In this document: in pieces, positions 22,016 to 33,296 of the stretch | Numbering within the stretch: position 1 is the first letter of the stretch | Layout of the letters: each line of letters begins with the position of its first letter | Assembly (NCBI GenBank): GCA_949825065.1 | Contig: OX463842.1 | Location: 5,607,723 to 5,671,722, forward strand | Origin: Odontocerum albicorne | Taxonomy: Eukaryota > Arthropoda > Insecta > Trichoptera > Odontoceridae | Direction: 5' to 3' | DNA: 64,000 nucleotides | Notes under the pieces: generated by a model | Databases searched by the model: none | What the model was told of the DNA's origin: nothing | What the model saw: only the letters and a program-made list of their open reading frames with translations | Translations under genes and position numbers: made by a program

Positions 22016-22215
22016 NNNNNNNNNNNNNNNNNNNNNNNNNNNNNNNNNNNNNNNNNNNNNNNNNNNNNNNNNNNNNNNNNNNNNNNNNNNNNNNNNNNNN
22101 NNNNNNNNNNNNNNNNNNNNNNNNNNNNNNNNNNNNNNNNNNNNNNNNNNNNNNNNNNNNNNNNNNNNNNNNNNNNNNNNNNNNNNNNNNNNNNNNNNNN
22201 NNNNNNNNNNNNNNN
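22016..22215. other. Assembly gap, exactly 200 N
   Basis: A round 200-base N run is a convention for gaps of unknown size in scaffolding, so true distance and adjacency are unknown. Confidence 0.98.
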
Positions 22216-22606
22216 GCCTGCTGCACGACAATGCCAGACCACACACGGCCAACGCCACGAAGGAACTGCTCGCCTCGTTTAAATGGGATGTCCTGAACCA
22301 TCCCACGCATTCCCCTGACCTAGCACCTTCAGATTACTATCTCTTTATCTCCCTGAAGCTGCACGGAAAAAGGTTTTCAACCGACGAGGAGGTAAAGGAG
22401 GAGATGGAGAAGTGGATGGAGGGGTTGGCGGGAAACTACTTCGAGGAAGGCTTCAAAAAGTTGATACCCCGCTTCACCATCTGCATTGAGAGGAATGGCG
22501 ACTATGTCGAAAAATAGCTTACATATGTACTACGGTAACCACGTAATTTTTTGTTTAAATAAAAAAAATTGTAACTTACAAAAATTCAGTACACTTACTT
22601 TCTGGA
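22216..22606 (+). mobile_element. mariner-2 copy b, 3' half
   Basis: The right terminal repeat CAGTACACTTACTTTCTGGA ends at 22606, followed by TA at 22607-22608. The left half falls in the gap. Confidence 0.9.
22217..22517 (+). pseudogene. Mariner transposase C-terminal part (mariner-2b)
   Basis: Open from the gap to the stop at 22515-22517: LLHDNARPHTANATKELLAS, then PTHSPDLAPSDYYLF and ENGDYVEK-type end (ERNGDYVEK). It has catalytic HD and PSD aspartates in DD34D spacing. Roughly one residue in ten differs from copy a. It carries SPDLAPSD where copy a has FPDLAPSD. It may be partial only because of the gap, so an intact gene cannot be excluded. Confidence 0.88.
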
Positions 22607-22608
22607 TA

Positions 22609-22849
22609 TGCCTCGTATTTAAAAAAAAATACAAATCACTAAAGTACTCTTTAATATCTTCCGGCCGGTTTGCAACGACTGCCATGTCGCAATAAGCTCA
22701 CCAGACTAAACTGTGTTCAAAGAAGATGTAATAAAACCTAACAAACTTTTCTTAGTTCTAGTCAAATAGCTGCATATTTTTTTATTTACTTAATTAGTTT
22801 TTCAGTTATTGATCAAACTTATTTATTTAAATTTATAATATTGCATTAC
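22609..22849. other. AT-rich spacer
   Basis: Nothing recognised. Confidence 0.4.
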
Positions 22850-23025
22850 AATTCTGTTGTGTATAGTACAACTTGGAGAACTTATTGCCATATGCCAATT
22901 TTTACCAACCAATCTGACGTATACTAAAGTGTCTTACATTAAAAACTAAATTGGGAACTCTCGGGAATCGAACATGAAATATCCGGGCGTCAAGCGTTCT
23001 TTTAAATATGCTACGAATATTGTCA
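22850..23025 (-). repeat. SINE S2
   Basis: On the minus strand a head with GTTCGATTCCCGAGAG is followed by a tail with GATTGGTTGGTAAAAATTGG and GGCAATAAGTTCTCCAAGTT. The tail is shared with copies at 36145, 38800, 39025 and 47612. Confidence 0.65.
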
Positions 23026-23369
23026 TGTTTTTCGTTTATTTTTAAAAACTAAAATTATTTAAAACTGATTAGAGTTAATATTACGTAAAGAAAAAAACTC
23101 CCTTGACTTGAGTAAATTTAAAAAAAATTTCCTGGAAAAAATATGACATTATTTTCTAGTATTTTTTTCTAAAAGTCATCTATTCATATGGTACCCTTCA
23201 GCATATCTGACTTAGTGATTCAAAAATATTAAAAAGCGTGGCTAGAAAATAACAATTGATTTACAACCACTGATGTTGGCAAGGAATTCGAGTTTCGTCA
23301 TCGCACATTTTAGAAACATTACCACACAAGAACATGCAACAACATTTGCTGGCTACTAGCGCGTGAGGA
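23026..23369. other. AT-rich spacer
   Basis: No gene recognised. Confidence 0.4.
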
Positions 23370-23475
23370 ATAATTGTTACAGGGCCTCAAACCAGAATGG
23401 AAATCACTGGAAATCCAGCCCGGAAACCTTGGGTGGAAGACCAACGTTTTACCCACAGAGATTGTCGACATTCAC
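23370..23475 (-). repeat. Probable tRNA-derived SINE head
   Basis: Minus strand: GTGGGTAAAACGTTGGTCTTCC, trimmed here to GGTAAAACGTTGGTCTTCC, then GGTTTCCGGGCTGGATTTCC. The spacing fits A and B boxes; the B box is imperfect. Confidence 0.4.
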
Positions 23476-23759
23476 AAAAGAAGCATTCAACGTGTTATAA
23501 ATAACTAAGATATTGTTAATATATGAATTGTTGGAGTTTTTTTAAATTTATTTTTGAGCCTAGTTTTCAATTTTTATCTTTAGCAATATTTTCAAACTGA
23601 GAAATGTCTGATAATATGAGTAAAAAAACAACAATTTTTCTCTACTAAGTTGTTATTTTTTAAACTTACAAACGGTAAGTGTTATTTAAATTCAAAACAC
23701 TAAATAGAAAGATATATTTATTTCGAAGATAAAAAAAAGCAGACCTTCTTTTAAGGTAG

Positions 23760-23950
23760 CAGAAACTTAAGGCTGAAAAGGTATCGAGACCGCTTTGCTC
23801 CCGCAGGGAAAATTCAAATTTCCGTTCAGAAAGTTGTCAAAGAAGGTATTGTGAATCCATTACATGGTAATCCGGCACTGATGTATTCAGAAACAGGACC
23901 GTGTGAAGACGCTAAAGAAAGGAATACTTGATAAGGGTTCCTTATTTTGA
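23760..23950 (+). pseudogene. Possible LINE fragment
   Basis: A frame reads NLRLKRYRDRFAPAGKIQIS, resembling the basic 'LKRYR.R' helix found just before the RT domain of some LINEs. Weak, unsupported by a neighbour copy. Confidence 0.25.
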
Positions 23951-24059
23951 AAGACTCTTAACTCTTGATTCCTAAATGAGGCATTCATAGTTACAAACCG
24001 TCGTCAAAGAAAATAAATCATATCTTTTAAAATTACTTTATATGAGAGCGTTTTAAGAT

Positions 24060-24330
24060 ATTCCTTAAATTTAAATCATCTTATCATGTCAAAGTCACAG
24101 AACACTGCCATCTGAATATCACTAGGCGTTTCACGAATTAAGTTCTCTTGGGAGCAAAACACCAACCTCTTCAGGTACTGCAGCAAGTACCGCATGGCTT
24201 ATCACCACAGAGCCAGTCCTTCACGCAACATTCCATGTTTCGATATGTTTCTTGATTCTTCCAATTCCTGTTCGTAGTCTGTTCAGAGATTTCCAGATCC
24301 TTAAGGGGTATTCTAAGCCAGGTAGTAATG
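24060..24330 (-). pseudogene. Possible LINE C-terminal fragment
   Basis: The minus strand gives WKSLNRLRTGIGRIKKHIE and, in another frame, MRYLLQYLKRLVFCSQENLI, resembling the '..LNRLRTG.GR....' segment and terminal zinc-knuckle region of some LINE ORF2 proteins. Frameshifts and stops throughout. Confidence 0.4.
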
Positions 24331-25428
24331 CTTCTTGTAATCAAAATTCACCCGCTGGGGTCTAATGTGCCTCTTCATCCGTTTACCCTATCAACAGCAG
24401 GTGGTTGTAATAGAGGCTTAGTGAGTTTAGTAAAATTGTGTATAGATTTCCATAATTGGCATAAAAATTAATCATAAATTTCCTATTCTCTCTGTATAAA
24501 ACAAATCGATAATCAAGTATTTTTTTCTCTACTATTTTAGAATTTCATAGAATTGATTGCATTTTAATGACATGTATATAAACCTCTTAAAATGTAAAGA
24601 ATATGGGCTGCTTTTTATATGCGTATTCATATATTATACAATTGAACTAAATAATTATTCAATCCATTTGTCAGATTCGTTCTGAAGTATAAATTTTTGT
24701 CTTCAAATTGAATTGTATTAAACTAGTATTGTAAACCTTACCATTGATATGAAACTGAACCAATCAAGTTTTAATTACAACAATTGTTTCAAATTATTAT
24801 TATTGTTAAACCAATTCTATAAGACCAGCTGTAATAGTTAAACATAGTTTCAGTTATAACTAGTTTCTAGACCCTCTTGTTGAAATTCGTATTGTTAGCT
24901 TTAGGGTTTGCGTCAATTTATGTCTTATAAATGTAAAGAAATGAATTCAAGTCCTTACCATTAGGTAAGTATCCATAAATTGCAATAACACCGTTCACAA
25001 TTCTCCTATAAATATACCTAGGCTTCATTAAATATCATGCCAAAGGTTTGACTTGATCAATTGAACGTGATTGTTATGCCCCCCTTTTTCTTCTTTCATC
25101 AACGTTACGAATCACAAGTTACTGGAGATCATAACACTTTTTTTACCAAAAATATTATATGTTTTGCATATTAAATAGATTGAAGCTAATTGAAATGTTG
25201 GAAAAATTAATGATACATTGCACGCTATCAGATATCAAAGATTTTTAGCGACACTCCACAATGGTTATGCATAAAAGCCTTTTTTCATATTTTTCATGTT
25301 AAAAAAGAAACCGTTAAAAAAATAAATTCATAAGGTATTCTGGGAGTCACGTGTCTTATGAAATAGCGCTATTTATGTTACATTTTTAAGCACTATTACT
25401 AAAAACTATTTATTTCACAGTTATTATT
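24331..25428. other. AT-rich spacer
   Basis: About 1.1 kb with no feature I can support. Confidence 0.5.
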
Positions 25429-25440
25429 TAACTCAAGTGT

Positions 25441-25874
25441 TGTTTATAGTTGGTTCTTACTACATGTATATATATGTTACTTACTTAAATAATTATTTTG
25501 AATTAGAAAAACCTGTAATATGCAAAGGACCTGAAAAAATAAATTAATAGCTGAAGTTCAAGAATCACTTAATATACTATGCATACAAAAGGGTTATGTC
25601 TAATATAATTACTATATTTAGCAATGTTTTTAAATATGTTGTTTATAGTTAAGGCATTAACGTTGTGGAGATTTAAATACATTGTAATTTATTTTTATCT
25701 AACACTGTTTATTCCACTTTTTGTGACAGTATAACCCTTCCGGTTTCAAGGCTTTCACCTCATATTCAGTCTTGTTTGCGCTCCCCTGAAGATGAGGTGA
25801 AAGCCTTGAAACCGGTAGGGTTATACCGTCACTAAAAAGTTGACTAAACAGTGTTTGATAAAAATAAATTACAA
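25441..25874. mobile_element. PLE-1 fold-back element with target duplication
   Basis: TAACTCAAGTGT flanks the unit at 25429-25440 and 25875-25886. Its left 250 bp matches 33297-33560. The right part is two head-to-head PLE-1 termini: CACTGTTTATTCCAC..., then CCCCTGAAGATGAGG and GAAACCGGTAGGG. No coding sequence. The complete 434-bp length defines the insertion unit. Confidence 0.85.
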
Positions 25875-25889
25875 TAACTCAAGTGTGAT

Positions 25890-26701
25890 ACTTGTGGCGC
25901 ATCATCAGTCCATCTCTGTCCAAAGTTAAACATAGGCCTCTCCTCTCCTCTTTCATTCCTCTCTTTTCTGAGCACATCGTTTCCAGTTGCTCCCGGCCAC
26001 TCTTCTAATGCAGTCTGACCACCGTGTTTGAGGCGGCCCACACTTCTTCTTCCCAGTCTTGGGCGCCACTCCAGCACTTTCTGGGTCCATCTATCATCTG
26101 TGCATCTGGCAATGTGTCCCGCTCAGTTCCACTTCTGAATGGCGACTCTTTCGGCGACATCAGCTACTTTGGTTCGCTGCCTTATCTATTCATTGGTTCT
26201 CCTATCCCTCAGAGAGATATTTAACATTCTTCTCTCCATGGCCCTCTGCGTCACCATGAGCTTGTGCATAATCTGTTTATTCAGCACCGATGTTTCCAGC
26301 CCATATGTTAGCACAGGAAGGACACATAAGTTAAATATGGATTTTTTAAGATATCTTGCGTATTTTGGAGATTTTAGAATAAAGGACAGCTTTCCAAATG
26401 CAGTCCAGGCTTGGCCTCGTCTTCTCTCAATTTCAGCATCTTGATTCTCCTTACCCAGTCTTGTTGTATGCCCCAGATATATTGTACATAAGAAGAAAAC
26501 TTTCTCTATTGTCTTTCCCTTGACTGTGACAGGTGTTGTCTGACCTGTGTTGCTCACGATCTTTGTTTTGCTGTAGTTTATTTTCAGGCCCACTTGTGAT
26601 GAAGCCCTACTAATGTCATTGAGCATTTCAGCAATGTTATTTTCGTCGTTAGAAAGAAGTACAATATCATCTGCAAACCGCAAGGCAAACTTGTGGCGCA
26701 T
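25890..26701 (-). pseudogene. LINE-C reverse transcriptase fragment with target duplication
   Basis: The minus strand reads LRFADDIVLLSNDENNIAEM (the RT catalytic F-A-D-D box), then QVGLKINYSKTKIVSN, VLPVLTYGLETSVLNKQ, RRMLNISLRDRRTNE and AGHIARCTDDRWTQKVLEWR. It thus covers RT palm motif 5 to the C terminus; the endonuclease and fingers are missing. A TGG-to-TGA stop lies just before AGHIA and there is a frameshift after RRSVGR. ACTTGTGGCGCAT at 25890-25902 and 26689-26701 is a probable target duplication, so the 5' boundary is the truncation point. Confidence 0.88.
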
Positions 26702-26794
26702 TATTTAACAATTTAGTAAAGAAGGTGTGTTTAAAACGTAAGAACTGATGAAAGCGTATAAGAGATGAATACAAGCGGCGTATTATGATCATGA

Positions 26795-26910
26795 CAATTC
26801 CCATGGTCTAGTGGATAATATCCAGATATTTTGGGCTAGAGTACCCAATTAAAAAAGGGTTCGATTTTGGTTTTAACTTAAGATCTTTATGACATTTTTT
26901 TTTGTGGTAA
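26795..26910 (+). repeat. tRNA-derived SINE with good A and B boxes
   Basis: TGGTCTAGTGG fits the Pol III A-box consensus and GGGTTCGATTTTGG the B box, about 50 bp apart. The tail has TTTATGACATT and a T/A run. It is not a functional tRNA because the stems do not pair. Confidence 0.6.
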
Positions 26911-27898
26911 GAATGGATTTCTTTGGGACAATAAACCCGACAGGTTGTTCTGTGATCAACGAAATTGTTATACATTACGACATTGATTAGAAGAGGAGTG
27001 ATACTTGAGTTTGGATATGAATGATGGCTGATTCATTCACTGGCTAAGCCCCTGTGTTCAGGCAGTGTGTCATATTTCTTTGTATGCGCCCAACTTCTCC
27101 CCGTTATGTGTGCGTAGGTGTGGCATCGTATTACAAATTTATTTCAGGGCATCGAGTTGCTCGCAATGTGAACGCTCGCGACATGCGAATGCTCCCGAAC
27201 ATGCGAATATTTTCACGAATCCGTCGCGCATCTCCTGTAGGAATACATTACCTGGGCTTACTGCGGGTCTCGCTTAAACTGAATTTTCATATTAAGTATT
27301 CCAAGACACGTTCTGGGTTATGTTTTTTTTCTATGCGTCAGTTTCTTCTTGTTGGTAAAATTTCTTTTGAGGTTTGAAACACTTCTTGGTTGAAGGGGCT
27401 AAAAAAATGAATAAAAATTATATATCTGAGCTACGTTTCAAAACAAAATATAAAACAGACAAGTTGAAGAGCGTGGCTTGGAGATTATCTTATCTACGGA
27501 TATTATTTTTCACTTAAATTAGGGTGTTCTCAACTAATGAACAATGATAAGTTGGTTACTTTCACCGAGAATACAGAATATGTAAGTCAATCTAGAAACA
27601 CAAACACATTAAGTTTTCGAAATCAAAATGATCAATTATACCACGTTTAACAAAGAAATAAACTAATTTAAACTGCATCTTCAGAAGTCACGGTGACAGA
27701 AAAGTGTGAAAGGAAAAGTAAACGTGATTTATGGACGAGTTATGAAAGATTTGAGCCAGTTGAAAAATTGTGCGATTTAGGTAGTATTTTTTTAAATGGC
27801 GAAAGAGTTACGAGGGATATTGAATGGCGTTTAGCGATAGGAAACAAAGTAATCTAATACTAAAACCTATATAATTAAACTGGACAGTATCAAAATGT
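26911..27898. other. Spacer with GC-richer patch 27050-27290
   Basis: The patch has many CpG and repeated CATGCGAAT motifs. Open frames across it overlap each other and show no domain. Possible exon or island, not supportable as a gene. Confidence 0.4.
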
Positions 27899-28400
27899 GT
27901 TAAGATGATAGTTCACAACAGTATTTTAATACCACCTTTGATTTATCGGAGGGAAACATGGACAGGAAAAAATATTGAAATGAGCCAAACAAACGTTGTA
28001 GAAATACGTGCTTTAAGAATAATATACGGGGCGACAATGTATGACGCAATACGTAATGAAGTGATAAGGGATGAATGTGAACTTAAGGCTGATGTGTTGA
28101 GTAAGATGAAAAAGAACCCTTTGAGATGGTTTGACCATGTAAAACGAATGACTGAAGAAATACTAACGGAATAAATATAAAGGGCACATGTGAATAGAAA
28201 ACATGCTAGAGGAAGACCAAGGAAGTATGGTTGGATCAAATGAACGATATTTTAATGGAAAGAAATGTAGGAAGTATGAGAAATCGTAGGAGCCCGTATG
28301 AGGTATATGGTTGTGGAAGGGGCGAAATATATGTATCGAGATCGAACAATCTTGCGCTCTTTTAAGTTTGCCTACTCAAGCAGGGAAACGACGTGATGTT
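27899..28400 (+). pseudogene. LINE-A (RTE-like) RT C-terminal region, best copy
   Basis: Reads MIVHNSILIPPLIYRRETWT, NVVEIRALRIIYGATMYDAI, RNEVIRDECELKADVLSKMK, LRWFDHVKRM and, after a stop, HARGRPRKY. This is the C-terminal domain downstream of the RT palm in RTE-like insect LINEs. The element's 3' end follows with CGACGTGATG. Stops follow EEILTE and later. At least twelve other pieces of this family lie in the window. Confidence 0.82.
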
Positions 28401-29083
28401 CTGTAAATTAACTTTTATATTTAAAATTCGTTTTTTCTCCAAGAATTGACAAATTTTCAGTTTGTTTCTTTTAATACACTTTAAGAATCTCAATCCGCAT
28501 AACTTTATAATCGATATTTTAAATAATCTGTAGTTATTTTACATTGAGGTGTTTCAATTTAAATCAATACACGTATAAATAATTTTTAAATATACTAATT
28601 ATGGTTTGTATCATCAATATAATTTGTTTTTTTTTATTTATACCACAATCAAAAGTTAATATCTCAAATAGGAATCGTTGTTCGCATAAAATACGACATA
28701 GATGACATGATATTTAGAAATTTGACAAGCAGAAAGAGGATAATATATCTTTCTGTCATCGTTTTGATCCCTTATTCTGTCCTAAGGCCTAACGAAGGTA
28801 GAGGTCGCAGATGTCAAATTTGTAAGAATGATTTTTTATTTTATTGACAACGGAATTATAATCTTGTACCTTTTATAAATTCGCATCTTTCATTCGTTAA
28901 CGTGAAATGAGGGTAGAAATTAATAATTCAGAGACAAAAAAACAAATTACCATTTACAGTTTAATAAAAAAATTAAGGTTCATTTATAACAATATAGTAT
29001 GAACGAGTACATATATAACATATTCTAAAATTGCAAATACATCTCAAGATAATGTCGAAAAAATGCGTTTAAAAGAGAAGCTA
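28401..29083. other. AT-rich spacer
   Basis: Nothing recognised. Confidence 0.45.
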
Positions 29084-29213
29084 TCAATAGACAGACCTTA
29101 ATAATCATTTCATAACATTCCCCTAGTCAAGATACAACCCTACCAATAAAATACGAGTCTGGTCGCGAGGATATCGATGTTTTTCAGCCCACATTTTTGT
29201 ACACGTAGATTGG
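29084..29213 (-). repeat. Dispersed repeat R-1, copy C
   Basis: On the minus strand the AATGTGGGCTGAAAAAC...TTGATAGCTTCT block aligns to copies A and B but is more diverged. Confidence 0.65.
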
Positions 29214-29947
29214 GAAAAACATTAAATTAATAAATGACAAATATGCAATCAATTGAGGTAATAAAATAATAGACAACCGAAAAAAAAATAACGTACAAAA
29301 AAAATTACATCCCCAATTACAGTTAAAGATCATTTGAATTGAATTGTGAACTACCTAGTTAGTTTGACCTCCATGGCCTAGTTAGTAAGACGCCTGTCTT
29401 AATTTTGAATTAACCTGATTACATGCAGCAATACTCCATTCAATATCCTTGTCTTTCTTACCATATATCTCAAGAACATGATCTAATCTTTTATGTTAGG
29501 TTTACGAGTATATGGTACTAATAACAATACCCGTTATCGATAAAAAAAAATGTTTTCAGTCGTTGAATCTGGGATAAAATACACATTTTATGTGTCGCAC
29601 TTTATTTTGATTTGATTAAGTTTTTCCTGAAATTTAAAATACTTCACCATATTTCTGATATAATAAATAAGGCTCTTTTGAAAATCACCCCAAGGGCCCA
29701 CCGCTTCCCGTTCAGATTAGTAAGATTTATAAGAGCAAATCGTTGTGTAAGTGACAACGGAGGGGTGTTTATTTAGTGTATAAAATTTATATCGCGTGTT
29801 AAAATATGCTTTCGAGACCTCAGCATACATTTTTTAAAATTTATTTATGAAATGCGTTCATCCATTATGATTCAGGAGGGTTCTGTTAAAATGTTCTTAA
29901 GAAACCTTATATTTTATACTTTTAGTTTACATACATAAATATTATCC
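29214..29947. other. Spacer with weak SINE head at 29368-29440 (+)
   Basis: TCCATGGCCTAGTTAGTAAG resembles an A box as in other SINE heads here; the B box is lost. Nothing else recognised. Confidence 0.35.
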
Positions 29948-30060
29948 CGCAGTTTATCTGTCGGGGTAGGCCGAGTAGACAGGGTGCCAGACTTTCCTAT
30001 CACGAAGCACTACTTTAACTTCCTCTACATCCATACAGCTTTTTCGACTTCTCTTTCTGT
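29948..30060 (-). pseudogene. LINE-A 3' fragment
   Basis: Minus strand: RKSCMDVEEVKVVLRDRKVW then HPVYSAYPDR, the family's C-terminal tail. Confidence 0.65.
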
Positions 30061-31117
30061 TCTTGAGCTGATAACGTCTCAACAGATAGACGTGTGAGAA
30101 ATAGTCAGCGTGCTACTAACATACATCAGCATTACCAGGTGGCTCAACAGTATCCACATGGCTGTGACGTCTGCAAAAGGCTGTTCTCTCTGTGAAGATC
30201 TTGGGATGGCCGTAGCAGCTTGAGATTGACATTGGAATGGCGAGATCTTTGACTACGACGCCTAGCGACGACGAATGTGTAGTGGCTGTTTTCATATACA
30301 ATATTTTTTTTGTTTCTCATCTATAATATATTCATTAGATTATTTTATTTATCTAATATCATTCCACCTGAATTTATTTAGTGCCATCAACAAGCTGCTT
30401 TTTATAAAATCAGAATCAAAATATTTTACGGGGGAAAACATTATTTGTTGAAACATTCGTATGAAACATTTATTTGTTGTTTTTCTTCAGTTTAGCGGTA
30501 GATTCAGATAAACACCCGTCTGACTGATTTAATAGTGTTAAATTTTCATTTAACTTTTATAAAATCATTTTTAATTCATTACAAAAAGTGATTTAGCCTC
30601 TAAATATAAAATAAAAGATAATTCGTTGATGACAAATCGAGTAACTCCTAAAATAAACACGCGAGTTATCTCATTGAATTTTGCCTTGGAGCTATTGTAT
30701 GTTGCCTGTTTCAGTTTTCTAGGTAAACACACACAAATGTTGGCATATTATGTTTCTTTTCGTCAAACAAAAGTTCTACATTTATATACTAAAATGTTTT
30801 CTCTACCCCATGTGTTTTGAGGGTATCAAATTCATCATTAACGGTTGGTTGGATACTCTTCGGTCCGTATAATAACTTGTTTACATCTCTCTAACTAAAA
30901 TATTATTTGATTGTTTGTTAATGGATACAAAATAAACAAAAACATAAAACATAACAATAAAGTTAATCAACACACTTCATTTATGTTGAAGTGTTTGATT
31001 GAAAAATATTGCATGTACTCTGAAAAATGTCTGTACAACATCCTTGACTGCCTTGACGCTTCTTTATATTATATGTCGACTAAAGTATTCAGTGACTTAT
31101 CACGGTATCGCACTGCG
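30061..31117. other. AT-rich spacer
   Basis: No gene recognised; open frames at 30626-30820 and 30911-31129 lack motifs. Confidence 0.45.
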
Positions 31118-31437
31118 CTTCAGCATTAAGTAAAGGATGACCGAAAAACATTTGAACAAATATTGGGTGTTAACATAAGTTGTGTCCGTTTTTCTCAAAT
31201 TTAAAAATTAACACCAAAAGTAAAACAAAATTGTAAAGGTTATACGTCATTCGAAAGAAAATTGTCTGCTCTACAAGCTTCAGCATTAAGTAAAGGATGA
31301 CCGAAAAACATTTGAACAAATATTGGGTGTTAACATAATTTGTGTCCGTTTTTCTCAAATTTAAAAATCAACACCAAAAGTAAAACAAAATTGTAAAGGT
31401 TATACGTCATTCGAAAGAAAATTGTCTGCTCTACAAG
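31118..31437. repeat. Recent 160-bp tandem duplication across a mariner edge
   Basis: CTTCAGCATTAAGTAAAGG begins each copy at 31118 and 31278; both end CTCTACAAG at 31277 and 31437. Only about two bases differ. Each contains some 45 bp of flank plus the mariner-1 5' end, so the duplication came after the mariner inserted. Confidence 0.95.
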
Positions 31438-31742
31438 ATATTGTGTTTGCTTTTTTTTTTTGCGAGTTACACATATTATTTTATTTGATTATAAGCTTTC
31501 AAAATGGAATGTCAAGTAGACGAAAGTGAGCATTTTCGATACCTTCTTCTGTTCGCGTTCAATCGAGGGAATAAAGTTGCCAATGCTTGCAAAGTGTACG
31601 GTGAAGATGCTATGAATAAAAAATCAGCTCTTCGATGGTTTTTGCGTTTCAATGACGGTAATTTCGACCTGAAAGACATGGAGTGTTCCGGACGACCAGT
31701 GGACTTCGATGAGAACCGCTAAAATCGTATTATTCATAAGGA
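31323..31742 (+). mobile_element. mariner-1 copy c, 5' fragment
   Basis: The terminal repeat starts at 31323 (and, in the duplicated copy, at 31163), each after TA. It runs through the leader into the transposase N terminus and breaks near 31742. Confidence 0.85.
31504..31740 (+). pseudogene. Mariner transposase N-terminal remnant (mariner-1c)
   Basis: MECQVDESEHFRYLLLFAFN then VYGEDAMNKKSALRWF and MECSGRPVDFDENR. Compared with copies a and b it lacks about five residues after the first helix (AKAARDICE region) and a TTA-to-TAA change makes the stop after DENR. No catalytic part. Confidence 0.87.
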
Positions 31743-32755
31743 ATAATACAAGAAGAAGGAACATTATGAATATGGAAAAGGTGAAAAAAGTATGTCTGTT
31801 CTCTTCATCTACCCCAACATGAATGGTTTGATGGCATGCATAATATGTTTGTAACACCTTCTGGGCTGGTTGGAAGAATTGTCTCATACCTGCAGAAAGT
31901 AAATTGTTTAAAAAAGTTTCTAAGAAACGTATGTTACGAGTTATTTTTAGAATTAAATTTTCACGTACCTTTCAGCCGAGCTGAAAAATTATCGGTATGT
32001 CGTCACTCAAGAATAAAAAAACGCGTGATAAAGATGTAAGATTCAATGTACATACGCACCTATGAATTTAAAATGGGAGTTGATAACATGATAAACTAAG
32101 GTTAGAAAGTGGAGGCTTTGTCTTTGCGTAAATACACCATATTTCATCGGTATCTTTATCCGATTTAAATTAACTATATCATCAATTTCTATACAATGAA
32201 AATCGAATCCGCAACCTCTGGGTCGGAAAACAGACGTCTTACTAACGAGACCTCAAGGATCATCATTTTACGTATTAAAAATATAAATTTTATAAATGTG
32301 TAAAATAGATACAGCAACCGTTCAAAAAAAATATTATCTGAAATTTTTATTTATATCAAATATAAAAAGTATTTATTATCATTGCCAAATGTGTTGTACG
32401 CTAGTGAAACGTGAATGTGAAAAATTAATGAAAATAGTCGAACAAATGTTGAGGAATGTAAAGAAAAAGAAAAACGTGTAGTGTGTCGATGTGTAACAGA
32501 ATATGTAGTGTACCGATTTGTAACAGAATGAAAATACAATTTTTAAGGATGAATATGAGTTAAAAACTACAATGAAATATTTGTCACACTTCCGATACGT
32601 GATATGAACACATTCGACATTAAGTTTAGTGTAATTTACCATATGTATGTAGTGTTCATGTACTTGTATTATCATAAAATTTGACAAGTCTTTCAAAAAC
32701 GGATAGCCTTGAATTATTTCGTATAACTGTGAACACTACCCAAATTTCTCATATT
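31743..32755. other. AT-rich spacer with SINE head at 32200-32262 (-)
   Basis: Minus strand 32200-32262: TCGTTAGTAAGACGTCTG and GGATTCGATTTTC, an imperfect tRNA-like A/B arrangement. Nothing else recognised. Confidence 0.4.
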
Positions 32756-32886
32756 TAAAGGCAGACAATTCAATGCCACGGCAAAATCCCACCCTATTGT
32801 ATCAATTCGGAAGAATCTATTTATTCGATGAATATTAAATTGACCTTAAAGTTCTACTCCTTTCCAAAGAAACATTTCTCAGATAC
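32756..32886 (-). pseudogene. LINE-F C-terminal fragment, second copy
   Basis: Minus strand begins LRNVSLERSRTLRSI with several stops after, parallel to 600-812. Confidence 0.55.
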
Positions 32887-33296
32887 AGCTTTGAAAGATA
32901 CAATGGAGATATCGCATAAAGAGAATTGAATACAAATATACAATGTTTGAAAAAAAAATATCTCAGGGCGATGTTAAACAACATCACTTTTGTGACAAAA
33001 CACCCATAGATTGTTCTATAAACCTATAAGTTGAACCAACCTGTCTTTGCAAATGCCGGTAGGTAGAGCAATCACACCTTTTAACCATGTGTGTCCTCAT
33101 ATAGACGTGCTTCATGTGTCGCTCAGCTCTTTAAGGAAAAATATCTTAAATTAACACTTGTAATGATTTCATTTTTCATATGATTTAACATGCTATATTT
33201 TGTCATAATGTTTTTACGTGTATGACATATACATTTTTAACTTTGTTTTCATCAAATAAGTCTTAAAATGTTGAGTTTTTTATACTTTTTATTTTT
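32887..33296. other. AT-rich spacer
   Basis: Nothing recognised. Confidence 0.4.

Noticed and set aside
22009..22310. Open frames across the N run
   Set aside because: They exist only because N is read through; no sequence supports them outside the mariner-2b frame.
26795..26910. Functional tRNA gene
   Set aside because: A and B boxes are present but acceptor and anticodon stems do not pair; SINE head is the better reading. The same applies to the other B-box hits.
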